DNA of 64,000 nt from Heliocidaris erythrogramma (Eukaryota; Echinodermata; Echinoidea; Camarodonta; Echinometridae): assembly GCA_025617745.1 (NCBI GenBank), contig CM046863.1, positions 4,157,160 to 4,221,159 of the forward strand, written 5' to 3'. The notes beneath the pieces are model-generated. The model did no database searches and was not told the DNA's origin. It was given only the letters and a program-made list of their open reading frames with translations. Position numbers and translations under genes: made by a program. Shown here in pieces: positions 48,301 through 56,366 of the stretch; the stretch's first letter is position 1, and each line of letters starts with the position of its first letter.

Positions 48301-48404
48301 GCGGTTTGAATAAAAAGGCATCGTCGAATTGCAGTGTTTCGAATGGAGGGAATACCCCGACCATTCAAATTTCAGACTTTATGCAACCAAGTTTACTAGA
48401 TTAA
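28424..48404 (+). CDS. GABBR2: GABA-B receptor subunit 2 (5' end missing), 18 exons
   Basis: Joined exons give 948 residues plus stop with no frame break; every intron is GT-AG. Residues 1-320 are most of the extracellular Venus-flytrap (periplasmic-binding-like) domain, starting at [13 protein letters not shown] and including [13 protein letters not shown] and YFETD-type lobe features. TM1 ~368-393, TM2 ~411-430, TM3 ~446-468, TM4 ~489-507, TM5 ~545-568, TM6 ~583-604, TM7 ~610-632, then a coiled coil (~672-704) and a 240-residue Ser/Asp-rich tail. The cytoplasmic link KMKKK, the [20 protein letters not shown] loop and LCLVFVPK are near-identical to vertebrate GABBR2 and unlike GABBR1, which decides the subtype. 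In the known heterodimer, GABBR2 reaches the membrane with GABBR1 and couples to Gi/o. The signal peptide and lobe 1 start are not found. The tail is long and has an internal S-I/M-N-D-T-F repeat. Confidence 0.95.
28619..28767. mobile_element. MITE family C in intron 1
   Basis: 149 bp with terminal inverted repeats GGGCCCTGTTTCATAAAAC and GTTTTATGAAATGGGGCCC. Non-coding, between exons 1 and 2. Confidence 0.75.
29339..29509 (+). CDS. GABBR2: GABBR2 exon 2 (residues 47-103)
   Basis: Acceptor CCATGTTTAG follows long C runs (29290-29330); donor TAT|GTGAGT; 57 codons, phase 0. Encodes [20 protein letters not shown] and [10 protein letters not shown], the ligand-pocket side of lobe 1 and the start of lobe 2. 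Confidence 0.93.
30723..30824 (+). CDS. GABBR2: GABBR2 exon 3 (residues 104-137)
   Basis: Acceptor GGTACAG, donor AAG|GTAAAT; 34 codons, phase 0. Lobe 2 strand and helix with [14 protein letters not shown]. Confidence 0.9.
30843..30893. repeat. MITE family A fragment
   Basis: Starts GGCCCGAATTCACAAAGGAG and keeps the AACCATGGTTTAAACCT palindrome, then breaks off. It starts 18 bp after the donor of exon 3. Confidence 0.65.
31014..31095 (-). mobile_element. SINE tail fragment, minus strand
   Basis: AATAATAATA then TATATAGCGCCACTCCGATG and CGCTTTACAGACAT. The same order is at 62180-62255, so this is the 3' part of the same SINE family. Confidence 0.5.
31322..31387 (+). CDS. GABBR2: GABBR2 exon 4 (residues 138-159)
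   Basis: Acceptor TGTGGCAG, donor GAG|GTAGGT; 22 codons, phase 0. Encodes [20 protein letters not shown] and CE of lobe 2. Confidence 0.92.
31794..31884 (+). pseudogene. Decayed tandem copy of GABBR2 exon 5
   Basis: After a TTGTTCAG acceptor-like site the sequence parallels exon 5. It gives VYKA, a 4-base TTAA insertion with an in-frame stop, then in the restored register [19 protein letters not shown]. Similarity fades near 31884 and no donor is seen in the expected place. The true exon lies 470 bp downstream. It is a broken exon duplication rather than a usable alternative exon. Confidence 0.8.
31947..32261. repeat. (ATT/ATC/TTC)n microsatellite
   Basis: About 310 bp of trinucleotide repeats ending at the exon 5 acceptor, so the repeat itself forms the 3' end of intron 4. 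Long frames here are low-complexity. Confidence 0.9.
32264..32452 (+). CDS. GABBR2: GABBR2 exon 5 (residues 160-222)
   Basis: Acceptor TTATTATGCAG, donor AGG|GTAAGA; 63 codons, phase 0. Encodes [20 protein letters not shown] and [20 protein letters not shown]. The reading frame runs on through the donor into a LINE remnant for 41 further codons. Confidence 0.93.
32453..32670 (+). mobile_element. LINE 3' end in intron 5
   Basis: Directly after the donor, the translation [17 protein letters not shown] ... [12 protein letters not shown] then stop (32578) matches the typical C-terminus of LINE reverse transcriptases (FFPR-T-x-x-x-N-x-L-P, S-x-x-F-x-x-x-L). A short non-coding tail with ATCAAGATCAAGAT follows at 32652-32666. 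Confidence 0.7.
33901..33980. mobile_element. Mini-MITE family I, copy 5
   Basis: GACTACTGAATTATGTAATT ... CCATAGCCTCTATA ... GGTTCCCATAGAC; diverged copy in intron 5. Confidence 0.5.
34431..34664 (+). CDS. GABBR2: GABBR2 exon 6 (residues 223-300)
   Basis: Acceptor CTGAATGTAG chosen because it yields [10 protein letters not shown] directly after SGR, as in the family. A second AG nine bases on (34440) would drop three residues. Donor ACG|GTGAGT; 78 codons. Contains [20 protein letters not shown] and the conserved [11 protein letters not shown]. Confidence 0.93.
34951..35310 (+). mobile_element. tRNA-derived SINE, near full length, intron 6
   Basis: The tRNA-like head has an A box TGGATCAGTGG (34959-34969) and B box GGTTCGAATCC (35003-35013), and its ends can pair as an acceptor stem. 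The body has CACCCAGGTGTTAAATGGGT and AGCGCTTTGGGCCACTTTGG, and the tail is (ATT)n at 35284-35305. These are internal RNA polymerase III promoter elements. Confidence 0.85.
35316..36178. mobile_element. Penelope-like element copy 2, internally inverted
   Basis: 35316-35812 is PLE on the minus strand: the RT motif [20 protein letters not shown] near 35780-35720, CRYV near 35450, and sequence matching 5690-5735 near 35316-35360. 35815-36178 is PLE on the plus strand, nearly identical to 6100-6472 including the 3' terminus. The 5' part is thus inverted relative to the 3' part, as in twin-priming products. The reading frame is destroyed and the GIY-YIG core is missing. Confidence 0.8.
36121..36160 (+). 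ncRNA. Hammerhead-ribozyme-like motif, PLE copy 2
   Basis: Base-for-base the motif of 6411-6450: helix I TGATAAC/GTTATCA, CTGATGA (36128-36134), GAAA (36144-36147), minimal helix III AAGCTT, C at 36153. Confidence 0.55.
36635..36695 (+). CDS. GABBR2: GABBR2 exon 7 (residues 301-321)
   Basis: Acceptor CCATACAG, donor CAAG|GTTTGT; 61 bp, ends in phase 1. [20 protein letters not shown], the flytrap strand that follows the AMNETNF motif. Confidence 0.9.
37288..37377 (+). CDS. GABBR2: GABBR2 exon 8 (residues 321-351)
   Basis: Acceptor CAACACAG, donor GGAAG|GTAATA; 90 bp, phase 1 in and out. [20 protein letters not shown] then [11 protein letters not shown], the membrane-proximal part of the ectodomain. 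Confidence 0.9.
37645..37795 (+). CDS. GABBR2: GABBR2 exon 9 (TM1, residues 351-401)
   Basis: Acceptor ACATAAAAAG (weak pyrimidine tract) set by phase and homology; donor CAGAG|GTATCT; 151 bp. Holds [14 protein letters not shown]1 ([20 protein letters not shown]) and NMKSRNQR. Confidence 0.9.
38225..38497 (+). mobile_element. Probable LINE 3' end in intron 9
   Basis: Non-coding sequence with GGGCTAACCTCGATTAGCAT and a GTTAGCTCCC hairpin partner, then AATAAACTCATTCATTCATT as a tandem tail. Confidence 0.45.
38531..38663 (+). CDS. GABBR2: GABBR2 exon 10 (TM2, residues 401-445)
   Basis: Acceptor TCTCAATAG, donor ACG|GTAAGA; 133 bp, enters in phase 2. [20 protein letters not shown] then [10 protein letters not shown] and the conserved VCT before TM3. 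Confidence 0.93.
39458..39565 (+). CDS. GABBR2: GABBR2 exon 11 (TM3, residues 446-481)
   Basis: Acceptor TTCATACAG, donor AAG|GTACGT; 36 codons. [20 protein letters not shown] then [15 protein letters not shown]3 and the second cytoplasmic loop involved in G-protein coupling. Confidence 0.94.
39751..39927. mobile_element. MITE family E in intron 11
   Basis: 177 bp with terminal inverted repeats AGTGTTGAATCACCATTT and AAATGGTGATTCAACACTT, plus inner TTAACACTTTTAACATGCTG and its complement. Confidence 0.8.
40602..40700 (+). pseudogene. Decayed tandem copy of GABBR2 exon 12
   Basis: 40610-40670 parallels the first ~60 bases of exon 12 and would read [20 protein letters not shown]. The acceptor has lost one G (ACCAAG|TAATCC), so the frame would shift. 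After GATCTTATC it turns into sequence like the intron end ahead of the true exon (CAACATTAATC...CTACCGCAGG against CAACATAGATC...CTACCCCAGG). The copy lies 200 bp upstream of exon 12. No donor is present. Confidence 0.8.
40811..40933 (+). CDS. GABBR2: GABBR2 exon 12 (TM4, residues 482-522)
   Basis: Acceptor CTACCCCAG, donor AGG|GTAAGT; 41 codons. [20 protein letters not shown] then [18 protein letters not shown]4 and the second extracellular loop. Confidence 0.93.
41067..41232. mobile_element. MITE family B, copy 2 (intron 12)
   Basis: GGGTGTTTCATAAAGCTGTT to AACAGCTTTATGAAACACCC. The interior is the reverse complement of 9619-9780, so the two copies are in opposite orientation. Confidence 0.8.
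41843..41953 (+). CDS. GABBR2: GABBR2 exon 13 (residues 523-559)
   Basis: Acceptor GTCATTACAG, donor ATG|GTAACT; 37 codons. [20 protein letters not shown] then the first half of TM5, [16 protein letters not shown]. The Cys in the loop is the partner of the TM3 Cys in family C receptors. Confidence 0.93.
42266..42490 (+). CDS. GABBR2: GABBR2 exon 14 (TM5-TM7, residues 560-634)
   Basis: Acceptor TTGTCCTCAG, donor AAG|GTAAGT; 75 codons. [20 protein letters not shown] is a GABBR2 hallmark. TM6 ([15 protein letters not shown]) and TM7 ([20 protein letters not shown]) follow. Confidence 0.95.
42842..42965. repeat. MITE family A partial copy
   Basis: TGGCCTAAACCATGGGTTAA then AAGCGTATATAAGCGCATTA; the right half is missing. 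Confidence 0.45.
43145..44370. mobile_element. ~1.2 kb element with ~50 bp terminal inverted repeats, intron 14
   Basis: Left end: CACACTAGGGACCAATCCTG then CTTAAGCAGACGACGTCC. Right end read on the minus strand: CACACGAAGGACCAGTCCTG then TCTAAGCAGACGATGTCC. About 45 of 50 bases agree. No transposase frame lies between them. Short internal duplications: a ~45 bp direct repeat at 43705 and 43798, and CTCCGTCCTTGACGT twice at 43845-43880. Confidence 0.6.
43577..44240. mobile_element. Inner inverted-repeat element nested in 43145-44370
   Basis: Left ATTAAAGGACAATTAACCCC and right (minus strand) CTTAAAGGGAAATTAACCTC are opposed, about 660 bp apart. Confidence 0.45.
44580..44842. mobile_element. 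MITE family A, copy with an internal hairpin
   Basis: The right end ...CGAAAATACGGGCC and the TTTAAACCATGG palindromes place it in family A. The centre holds a second inverted repeat (44672-44743): GGCCTTATGCCAAAAAGGCC against GGCCCTTTTGGCATAAGGC. Confidence 0.6.
44913..45097. mobile_element. MITE family G in intron 14
   Basis: GGGCTGGTCACATTAGTCCA at the left and TGGACACATGCGACCAGCCC at the right, with ATAACGATAACGATAG and CGTTATCGTTA inside. 185 bp. Confidence 0.65.
45491..45655 (+). CDS. GABBR2: GABBR2 exon 15 (residues 635-689)
   Basis: Acceptor CTCCTCCAG, donor GAT|GTAAGT; 55 codons. [20 protein letters not shown] and the start of the coiled coil [18 protein letters not shown], which in the family pairs with GABBR1 and masks its retention signal. 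Confidence 0.92.
46159..46285 (+). CDS. GABBR2: GABBR2 exon 16 (residues 690-732)
   Basis: Acceptor TACTCACAG, donor AAGAG|GTAAGA; 127 bp. [15 protein letters not shown] completes the coiled coil; a Ser/Asp-rich stretch follows. Confidence 0.9.
46315..46570. repeat. Degenerate ~16 bp tandem repeat, intron 16
   Basis: About 13 units near GACCAATGGTCGTAG, for example GATCAATTGGTCGTAG, GATCAATCGGTCTTAAG, ACCAAAGGATCGTAG, ACCGAATGGTTGTAAG, GACCAATGGACA. Confidence 0.6.
46962..47058. repeat. C and (CT/CCT)n tract ahead of exon 17
   Basis: A ~95 bp pure pyrimidine microsatellite ends at the exon 17 acceptor and acts as its polypyrimidine tract. Confidence 0.85.
47062..47140 (+). CDS. GABBR2: GABBR2 exon 17 (residues 732-758)
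   Basis: Acceptor CCCTCTGCAG, donor AAAGA|GTAAGT; 79 bp. [20 protein letters not shown] then KINHTKE, cytoplasmic tail with no recognised domain. Confidence 0.85.
47831..48404 (+). CDS. GABBR2: GABBR2 exon 18, last coding exon (residues 758-948)
   Basis: Acceptor CTCATTGCAG joins GA|A to keep the frame; stop TAA at 48402-48404. The tail has an acidic patch ([13 protein letters not shown]), many Ser/Asn, and two S-x-N-D-T-F units near residues 894 and 910. Tails of this receptor vary widely between phyla, so its extent rests on frame continuity. Confidence 0.88.
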
Positions 48405-48760
48405 AATAGTCTGATGTGGTACTTTTTTTTAACATTTGTCATTAAACTCATACCAAGCGTTAAGCCATTCAAATATGTTAATATATGAATAAAATGCTGG
48501 ATAAAAAATTGGAAGTAATCCCGCATTCGCTTTAACCAATGTCTTCTTACTCTTATGCATTATTTGGTGTATATATTATTATAAATATTTAAGTTTCATT
48601 ATTGTTATGCTTTTCTTGTCGTTTTATTTTCGAAATGAAGAACTTTCTCTTCAAGAGGAGGTGGAGTTTTAGTTGTATGTTCTTGATTCTGATGGCTCAA
48701 AACTTCCTTTATACCAAAATTTGAATTTTTATAGGCGTACACAATAAAAGAATTATTAAT
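48405..48760 (+). other. GABBR2 3' untranslated region (inferred)
   Basis: AT-rich sequence after the stop, with AATAAA at 48488-48493 and a second at 48743-48748. Either could serve as poly(A) signal. Confidence 0.5.
48488..48493 (+). promoter_or_regulatory. Candidate poly(A) signal AATAAA
   Basis: First canonical hexamer, 84 bp after the receptor stop codon. Confidence 0.5.
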
Positions 48761-48791
48761 CAGTGTGTCACATTTTCAAAGAATTCCTTTT

Positions 48792-49047
48792 CACTTTTCG
48801 CTGCAAAGAAGCTTCTTCCCTGATGCAACCAGGCTATGGAATGCTCTACCACAGGTTGCCGTCTCCTGTACCTCTCTGCCAAGCTTTAAGAGAGAGGTAC
48901 TCAAGATCCAGCTCCGTTAAATTATGACTTTTTAGCTGCACAGAGTTTACTGTAGACCCTTTTTATCGAGACACTGTACATACACCTGCACAATAGTACG
49001 AGGATACACCTGATGGTGGCCTGTACTTATGAAGAAGAAGAAGAAGT
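48792..49047 (+). mobile_element. LINE 3' end
   Basis: 48792-48920 reads HFSLQRSFFPDATRLWNALP ... SLPSFKREVLKIQLR and stop, the usual end of a LINE reverse transcriptase ORF (R-x-F-F-P-x-x-T-R-L-W-N-x-L-P). A non-coding tail ends in (GAA)n at 49030-49047. Confidence 0.75.
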
Positions 49048-52000
49048 GAAGAAATTATATTCTCTTGTTCATACAAATTACACGTAAGTCTAAATGATAA
49101 CATTTTCTTGAACTTATTGAATGAAATACATTCTGTGAGTTTACAGATACTGGTTATAGGCGTATTAAGGGCTCCTTTCTGGCTACAAATTGCTAAATTT
49201 CGGGGTCCCTAGTTCCGAGCATTGGGCATGTTGGAAGGGCCGGAGTGGGATTTCAGGAAAAATAATTCCAGAGCCTTTTCGCTATTTTCTTTTTGCTCCT
49301 TATATCCTTATACGATCATATGCTTAGAGTATATTACTGTTGCAAAATTCCCTCCTTCTTTTTGACAATCCTGGATTCACCTTTGTCTTATATTGTTTCA
49401 GAATGTTATTATTCTTTATTTAATATCCAGTAATATAAGGAAAACCCTTTTCAAATAGAATGTTTTGTGTAAAGGCCAAATGTCCGAAGTAGAAGCAAAG
49501 TGTTGATAATCTTCCGCATACACACTGCGTAGTATCCGGTTGAAATTTTCTTTCGACAGCTTATCTTCAGTTGAGGGAAAATAGTATTAATTAAAATCAT
49601 TCTGATTTAATGATCAAAATGTCTAAATTGTTTTTATTCCTCCTTCTAGAGAACTGTGGGGAAATATATCAGTGGACTATCGATAGATCATTTTCTTTCT
49701 ATTAATAAAAAAACTGAAATGATATGTACATGCATGAAAAGTGTAAAAATGAAGTGTTATATTAGGCCTATACAAGAACGCGATCATTGTTCCTTTGTTC
49801 TAAAATAAAAAATCGCATCACTCATTTTATTAAGAAGATTTCATTCAAACATTAAAAGCCGTTGTATTATATCTGCAAGTCCATCTAATACTGATGTTAA
49901 ACAATAAGCCACTTCGGAGATGCAATCTGAGCATGAGCAGATAAAGGTCATCTGTACCAAATTCTAAAACCCACTGACACTAATATTCGATATGTGCTCA
50001 TGAATGTCATGTAATCATTATTCAATTATGCACTAATGGTGCATTCCATGATATCCAGGTGGAAGTATTCTTTTTAAAGGGGGAAACAAAAGCTATTCAT
50101 GAGGCACCTCTATCACTCCCAGAGTTATTTTTCTGAAGTGCACATAAAGGGACCCTCCATGTCTAAAATATCTGTGGATATTTGGGCTCATTTGTACCAT
50201 GCGCTAACCCCGAACTGGCTTATTCCTAAAGAATATAATTACGTTCGATATTATCACGCAGTTGCAGATCTCTTCGTCTTTTAGGATGAAATGAAGTATA
50301 TATCACAGATCTAATTCTATAATCGCAATGACCGATGCCTTCAGCCGACACATTTAGAATTGAAAGTAGACTTTTATCTCATTAACGTTTAATGGGAATT
50401 CTTAGATAATATTTCCTGAAACAATTACACATGTAATGTACAATAATAAACACATATGTACAGCGATACAAAGTTAACAGATACTGATACATGCAATGAC
50501 AACTATTATAATGTATGATGAAAACGCTTATATAAAACAGTAGTCTTGCCTTAATGACACTTTGTAATCTATTCAGTCGTGACGTCATGGACATCTTGAA
50601 TCAAGTTAACCACGAACAAAATAACATCAAAAATGTATTTGAAGAAAATATATTATTCATTGTAGTTGAATCATTTGTTTTAGAAATTCCTATCGGTATA
50701 GTTGTTTTTTCAAACATTTTTTTTAAATTAGTAATTTTAAGTGAATAATGGAATATGAAAAGCATATCATCATGTCTTATACCGAATGAATAGTATAGAA
50801 TATGTCATGTGTGCTGCTACAAGTATAAGAGAGAAACATTATAACATAATATATCATGATAATGTGATGTATATACTATGTTCTGAATTGTATATTTGAA
50901 GTATAACTATATACGTGAAGATTATATTGTCATTAACAAAGAAATGTTGATATGAAATAAACTCTCTTTAAAAAACAGTTATATCCTGTTTCGAATTTTG
51001 ATTTGTGTGAGTAAACATACCAGAATGTAACATAATTAATCTCTAAGTATTTTTCTTCTTTTTTATCTTACAATTAAAGGCTTGCGATAACGCCGTGTGA
51101 TAGCTTTTGTGAAAAGGCTGTTGATAATTATTCTTTCGACAAAAGATCCCACTTGAGCGTTTAGAGGAAATCAGAAAAGTTAAAAAGAAAGGAAGGACAT
51201 GAAATAGATGATGGAAGGTTGTTTTTTATCAATATAATTTGCACATAAATTTTATAATTATAATTTGTCTTTAAAATTTATAATCATATCAAGTGGTTTA
51301 ATCATTCTCATCCTTATAGTTTTGCAGAAGATCATAATAATCTCTATAGCTCAAAGAGGACACCTAAGCAGAAGGACAAACAACATTCGGACTTTGTCCA
51401 GTCATATCTGTAGAATACAAAATTCCTTTGGAAATTCCCAGTCGTTATCATTATCTTGGGATTAATAAACGTAAAATAAATAACGTAATAACGTAAAAAA
51501 TTATCCCGGAAACAAGTTCAACCCGAGTTATTAACTAAGGCAGAAAATAAAGCACAAACATTCTTGCTGGTTCACAGGGTATTTCATAGCAAACTTTTCT
51601 ATAATCCACGGTATATATCCATGGGTTATCCAACCTCCACAGCTGGTATTCATAAAAACGTATTCAAGTTAGTCCAGTTTAAACCATGATTTATAGGGTT
51701 TAAATTAAACCATAAACATCAGTCGGTAGAGATACTAGTAGCCCAGTAATTTATGAAGCGCCAGGTGTCGACCTCTCTTATCTATGTAACTAAATCACCA
51801 AGCAAAATTCATGTCCTAATGAAATCATTTTCATTTCGTCTATTCATTCTTTTACAGAAGCACAGTAATTAGGACAGAATAAAGATTTTGACACTTAGCG
51901 TTCCATAAATCAGCGACTATAAGTTGAATCAGGTTTAGTCCGCCTTTATGATTATCATATCCTCTGGAAGCATTATTTTGTTCATGAGCTAATATCGCAT

Positions 52001-52483
52001 ATTTCGGTTAGGATTAAAAAAAGATTGTAAGCATCTAATGCAATATTTAGGTCAATGTGAATTTTCATACAGCTAAAGTTTACACTTGCCAATATAGTGG
52101 TGGCACATAATTGTACAGCTGCGTCTTTAATGATAAGTATAACCTTTTATCATGATTCTACTTTGGGTTTTTTTCTTTACTACAAATAAATATAAAGAAA
52201 GCAAACAAGGAAATGATTAGTGCTATTCCGATGACAGTCGACCCAACTTCGGAAAACGGAGCACAGTTTTATATACTCCGAAAACGGCTTATGAGTATAG
52301 AGCCCTCATCGTTCAGTATGAGACAGTGTGTACAAAGGGCATGTGGAAAATCTTGCAAAGTCAACCTGCCAACGATATACATATTCCGATGAGTGCAAAA
52401 ATCTTCAGTATCTATATTAACAGAAATGAATTGTTAAAAATCAAGACAAATTTTATTTATCGAGACGAGTCTGAAGGTCAAAA
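49048..52483. other. No gene; spacer with one MITE
   Basis: AT-rich, with the MITE at 49905-50223 and a weak TTTAAACCAT-type palindrome patch at 51650-51720. No supported exon. Confidence 0.45.
49905..50223. mobile_element. MITE family D, copy 3 (longer, diverged)
   Basis: TAAGCCACTTCGGAGATGCA ... GAGCAGATAAAGGTCATCTG at the left and CCGAACTGGCTTA at the right; the middle differs from the other copies. Confidence 0.55.
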
Positions 52484-52806
52484 TGACAATACATCTGATT
52501 ACCACCTCACTATGAACATGACGAACAAAGAAGCGGACAAAATATACAGCTCCTCATGTACCTTCCACACTTGCTCTGGCAGACAAAAGAACATCCCTTC
52601 AGGGAATCCCTTCATTGCTATTATGTAAAAATATGTAGCACAGGTGTCACACGCATATGTACCTGTTCTACTTATTTTACATAATAGCAATGAAGGGATG
52701 TTCTTTTGTCTACCAGAACAATTGTGGAGGGTGCAATGAGGAGCTGTATATTTTGTCCGCTTTCTTTGTCATCATGCTCATAGTGCCTGTACCATGTGTA
52801 TTGTAA
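52484..52806. repeat. 323 bp foldback (long inverted repeat)
   Basis: 52484-52640 is the near-perfect complement of 52665-52806: GCGGACAAAATATACAGCTC in the left arm against GAGCTGTATATTTTGTCCGC in the right, and GACAAAAGAACATCCCTTC against its complement. Pairing continues to the centre (GTAGCACAGGT with ACCTGTTCTAC). The left arm carries a 13-base extra (about 52597-52609). Non-coding, no TIR-type sharp ends identified. Confidence 0.8.
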
Positions 52807-52999
52807 TTAGTCCATAGCGATAATTAGACTTGGTGAGACATTGCAATCCAACTTGCTTGATAATATATTGATGAATGACATTTGTATTCCGTTTTGGTTT
52901 CGAAATCAATTCCATTAAATTTCACGAAATTATAATGTTAGCACCTTTTCCACACTTAAGTTTGTTGGGGGATGTGCATCGAACTGGGGCTATTCATTC

Positions 53000-53156
53000 C
53001 TCTCTTTTTTTTTCGTCTTTCTTTTTCTTCCCTTTTCTTCTTTTTCTTTTTCTTCGTCTTCTTCTTCTTCTTCTTCTTCTTCTCCTCCTCCTCCTCCTCC
53101 TCCTTCTTCTTCTTCTTCTTCTTCTTCTTGTTCTTCTTCTTCTCCTTCTTCATTTT
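53000..53156. repeat. (TTC/TCC)n microsatellite
   Basis: Pyrimidine trinucleotide repeats just upstream of the large reading frame; translations here are homopolymeric. Confidence 0.9.
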
Positions 53157-55040
53157 CTCTTTTCCATGTATTATGGGCTAACTCTGTGAGAGAGCTAGAG
53201 CCTTGGCCCCTTGTCTTTTAATCCCCCACTGAATAAAACATCTATAAGTTCTCAGCTCAGCGCTTCTAGTTTTGAATTATCCGAAGGAGAGAAGCTTTCA
53301 GAGAAAAAAATCAATAGTGATATAATGTTGTATATTATAGAGCGTTATCATTATGTTATTAGTGATATACCAATCGCGATTCCCAGCCTAAAATGTAAGC
53401 TAGCATTCATGGCATTAGAGAATGAAAAGTTTGTTGAAAAATCACAATTTTCTTACATGTACATTTTAAATGAAAAGGCAGACTCTCCAGCTACTCTCAA
53501 ACGTTCTCTTGGACTTTTATATGATACATTTGGTGTAAATAAAAAGATGAATCACCTTTTGATAGCTGGCGATGGTGCTACTGTTCGATTACTACTAAAT
53601 TTGAAAACTGAATATGGAGAATCACTAGACTGGATGATCCCTTACCTTGGGGATTGGCACATATTGAAGAATTTTCAGTAAGTGCTTATGAAGATTTTTT
53701 GGGATGGTGGTCTGAAAGATATAGCGAAACAAACCCACAAACAAATGACCCATAATAGTCTTGGTAATTGTTCTAATTTCAAGAGGACCCATAGATTTAT
53801 TTTACAAGTTTACGAAGCAATTTTTATGTTCCAGTTTCAATGTTTCCTACATCATAGAGATAGTGATACCGATACTCAGTTTAGCAGGGATAATTTTGTG
53901 CAGGAAGTTGGAAAGCTTCTGTCAAATAAAGAGTATAAGAATGGAGATTTTAAAGGACTCCAAGAATTTTTACTGAGGCAGGAACAATTTTGTGAACAAT
54001 ATCTGCAACCCTTGCAGAATGAATATATTGATTATTGTAAAGATATGTCTGATAAATACGAAACGTTCATATTTTGGAATCAATTTCTGTTTAAGGACTG
54101 TCTATGTTACATTCACCTTTGGATTGCGATAAGATCAGGAAATTGGAACTTGCGTAATGCAGCACTCAAAGATATGGCACCTCTGTTTTATGCATTTGAT
54201 CGACAGAACTATTCGTATCTTATTCCCGCTCATATCCGCATGTTACATACTCTACCAGAGTATATAGTAGATCATTTTCGAAGTGGAGCTTTTGTGAGCA
54301 GCATAACAGGTGCTAATTTTTCGATGGTAGCTTCAGATGAATCACATGAAATGTTGATAAATAAAGATTGTAAGGTAGCTTTTTCCCATCATTCACCTAT
54401 TCATGTCGAAAAAATATGTGCTACATTGCAGTGCCAAGCTCAGTTGGTTACAAAACTTGAGGAACAGATAGGTGTATCTAGAAAAGGTAATTTGCAACGG
54501 GACCTTCAAAACTCAGTTATCCAATCTGAGTTTGCTAATGTGAAGAGTTACTTTCAGGTTGTATGTAAAACTTTGATGTTCCTTCCTAATCAGCCAGAAT
54601 CATTATTTCATGTTTTCACCAATGTTTTGGCCAGTCCAGTCCAACGAAAATCCCTAATGACATACAGAGAATTGGGTGAAGAAGCTTATCTCTCTTTTTG
54701 TAGAATACGACTTTTGCGAGATACTTCTGTTAAGAAGCTGGTAAAGCGGAAATTCAAATTGAAGACCTTTTCAAAGGAGAAAGTAAGGGCTCGGAAAGTT
54801 GGTGACCTAGAAAAGGAAAAACGCTTGATTACACGTTGTTATAAGCGAACGTTGGCTTTTTATCAAGAACATCAGACGCCTGTATCCAGTCTTTGTCAGT
54901 TCACTGAAGCTCCTAGGGCAATATGTTCTCCTAGCGGCCTACCAAACAAAGGTGCCAAATCTGTTATATATGACCATTTTGACAAGCGCTATACATCAGA
55001 CTACCAGATAATCAGTAATACTTTTTCCTTTAGTGATTCT

Positions 55041-55886
55041 GATGTGTGCATTATCATAGAAGGTATGAACATAATTTATTCGTCGCCATTAAGGCACTTG
55101 AAAGTGTTTGAAGAATACGCTCTTTTTTGGATACGGAGATGGATGCATACCTACTTTCGTAAAGGATATCAAGAAGTTCGAATATTATTTGACCAATGTG
55201 ACACTCAAGGGATTTCCCCTAAAGGAATTGAAAGAAGTAGACGTGATAACACTTATGAGAGCGATTCAGCTAATGTTTTAGAAAGCATTGATGACAACGT
55301 TCCACTGCCAAATAATTGGATGAACTTTTTGAAAGTACGAAAAAATAAGCATGCACTTTGTAGATATTTGTCAAGAAAATTTACTGAGTGTGCGCAGTCA
55401 TTTTTTTGCAATAGTGGGCAGGTTTTTATTACGTCAGGAGGTTTCCATGTAGGAGAAAAAGAAATACCTGAATGGAGTGGTGCTATTGTTTCTCCACAAG
55501 GAACAGAAAAGCATGAACTTGTTCGCAATCATGAGGAAACAGACTCCCAAATTTGGCTCCATGTATCAAGCACTTCATGCAAAAATATCCATATATACTC
55601 AATTGACAGAGATATTGGAATGATTGGGCTACCACTTGATTTACTTGATAAAGAAGTTGTTGTACAGTTTCGAGCTAGAATTGGTGATGAAAAATATCTT
55701 CACCTAGGTGCATTGCAGTCGGCAGTTTTGAAAGATTCTGATCTAGGACAGTTGATTAGCAAAAATATAGACGTTAAAAAATGTCTTCAAGTATTGTATA
55801 TATGCAGTGGATGCGACTTTGTTTCTTACTTTGCTCATCTCGGGAAAGGTATCTTTTTCAAAGTATTTTTGCAATATGCTTCATTT
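55041..55886 (+). other. FEN1/PIN-like nuclease region of the large ORF
   Basis: Acidic residues in family order: Asp611 and Glu617, Asp661, Glu775/Glu776/Asp778, Asp799/Asp801, Asp869, then G-K-G at 878-880. In FEN1/XPG enzymes these bind two metal ions and the helix-3-turn-helix contacts DNA. All acids needed by the pattern are present. Confidence 0.55.
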
Positions 55887-56366
55887 ATATCAGGGAATCT
55901 CACATCAGCATCTCCTGGTCACCTTTCTCAAACTAATCTGAATGTTGACTCTGATTTAGGTTTGTTGGCTTTTTATCGATTGATATTATGTGTGTATTTT
56001 AATGCCAATAGATCGTGCTTGCATAATTTTAGTTCTCCAGTTGAACTATTTGATAGTATTCAAGTAGACACTGTAGAAGAGCACCATTCAGAAGCTTTAA
56101 ATATTGTGAGGAAAGCCTCAAGGAAGGGGGTGTATGAAGATGAGCTGATGCCCTCAGACAAAGCCCTTCAACTACACTGGTTGCGTACGTGTTGGGTCAG
56201 TACTGTTTGGGGAAATGTAATGCTCAGCAAGTATATGTACCCTGACATTACGAAGTATGGTTTTAAAGTTTCACAGCATGATGGAGAGGTATTAGTTGAT
56301 GTTGAGTGGGATTCTGCTGAAAATGTAAATAAAGTTAGAGAAAATGTTGTTTACCTTACCCGTGGA

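Noticed and set aside
52326..52628. 100-codon frame overlapping the foldback
   Set aside because: Most of it is one arm of the inverted repeat; no start context or family match.
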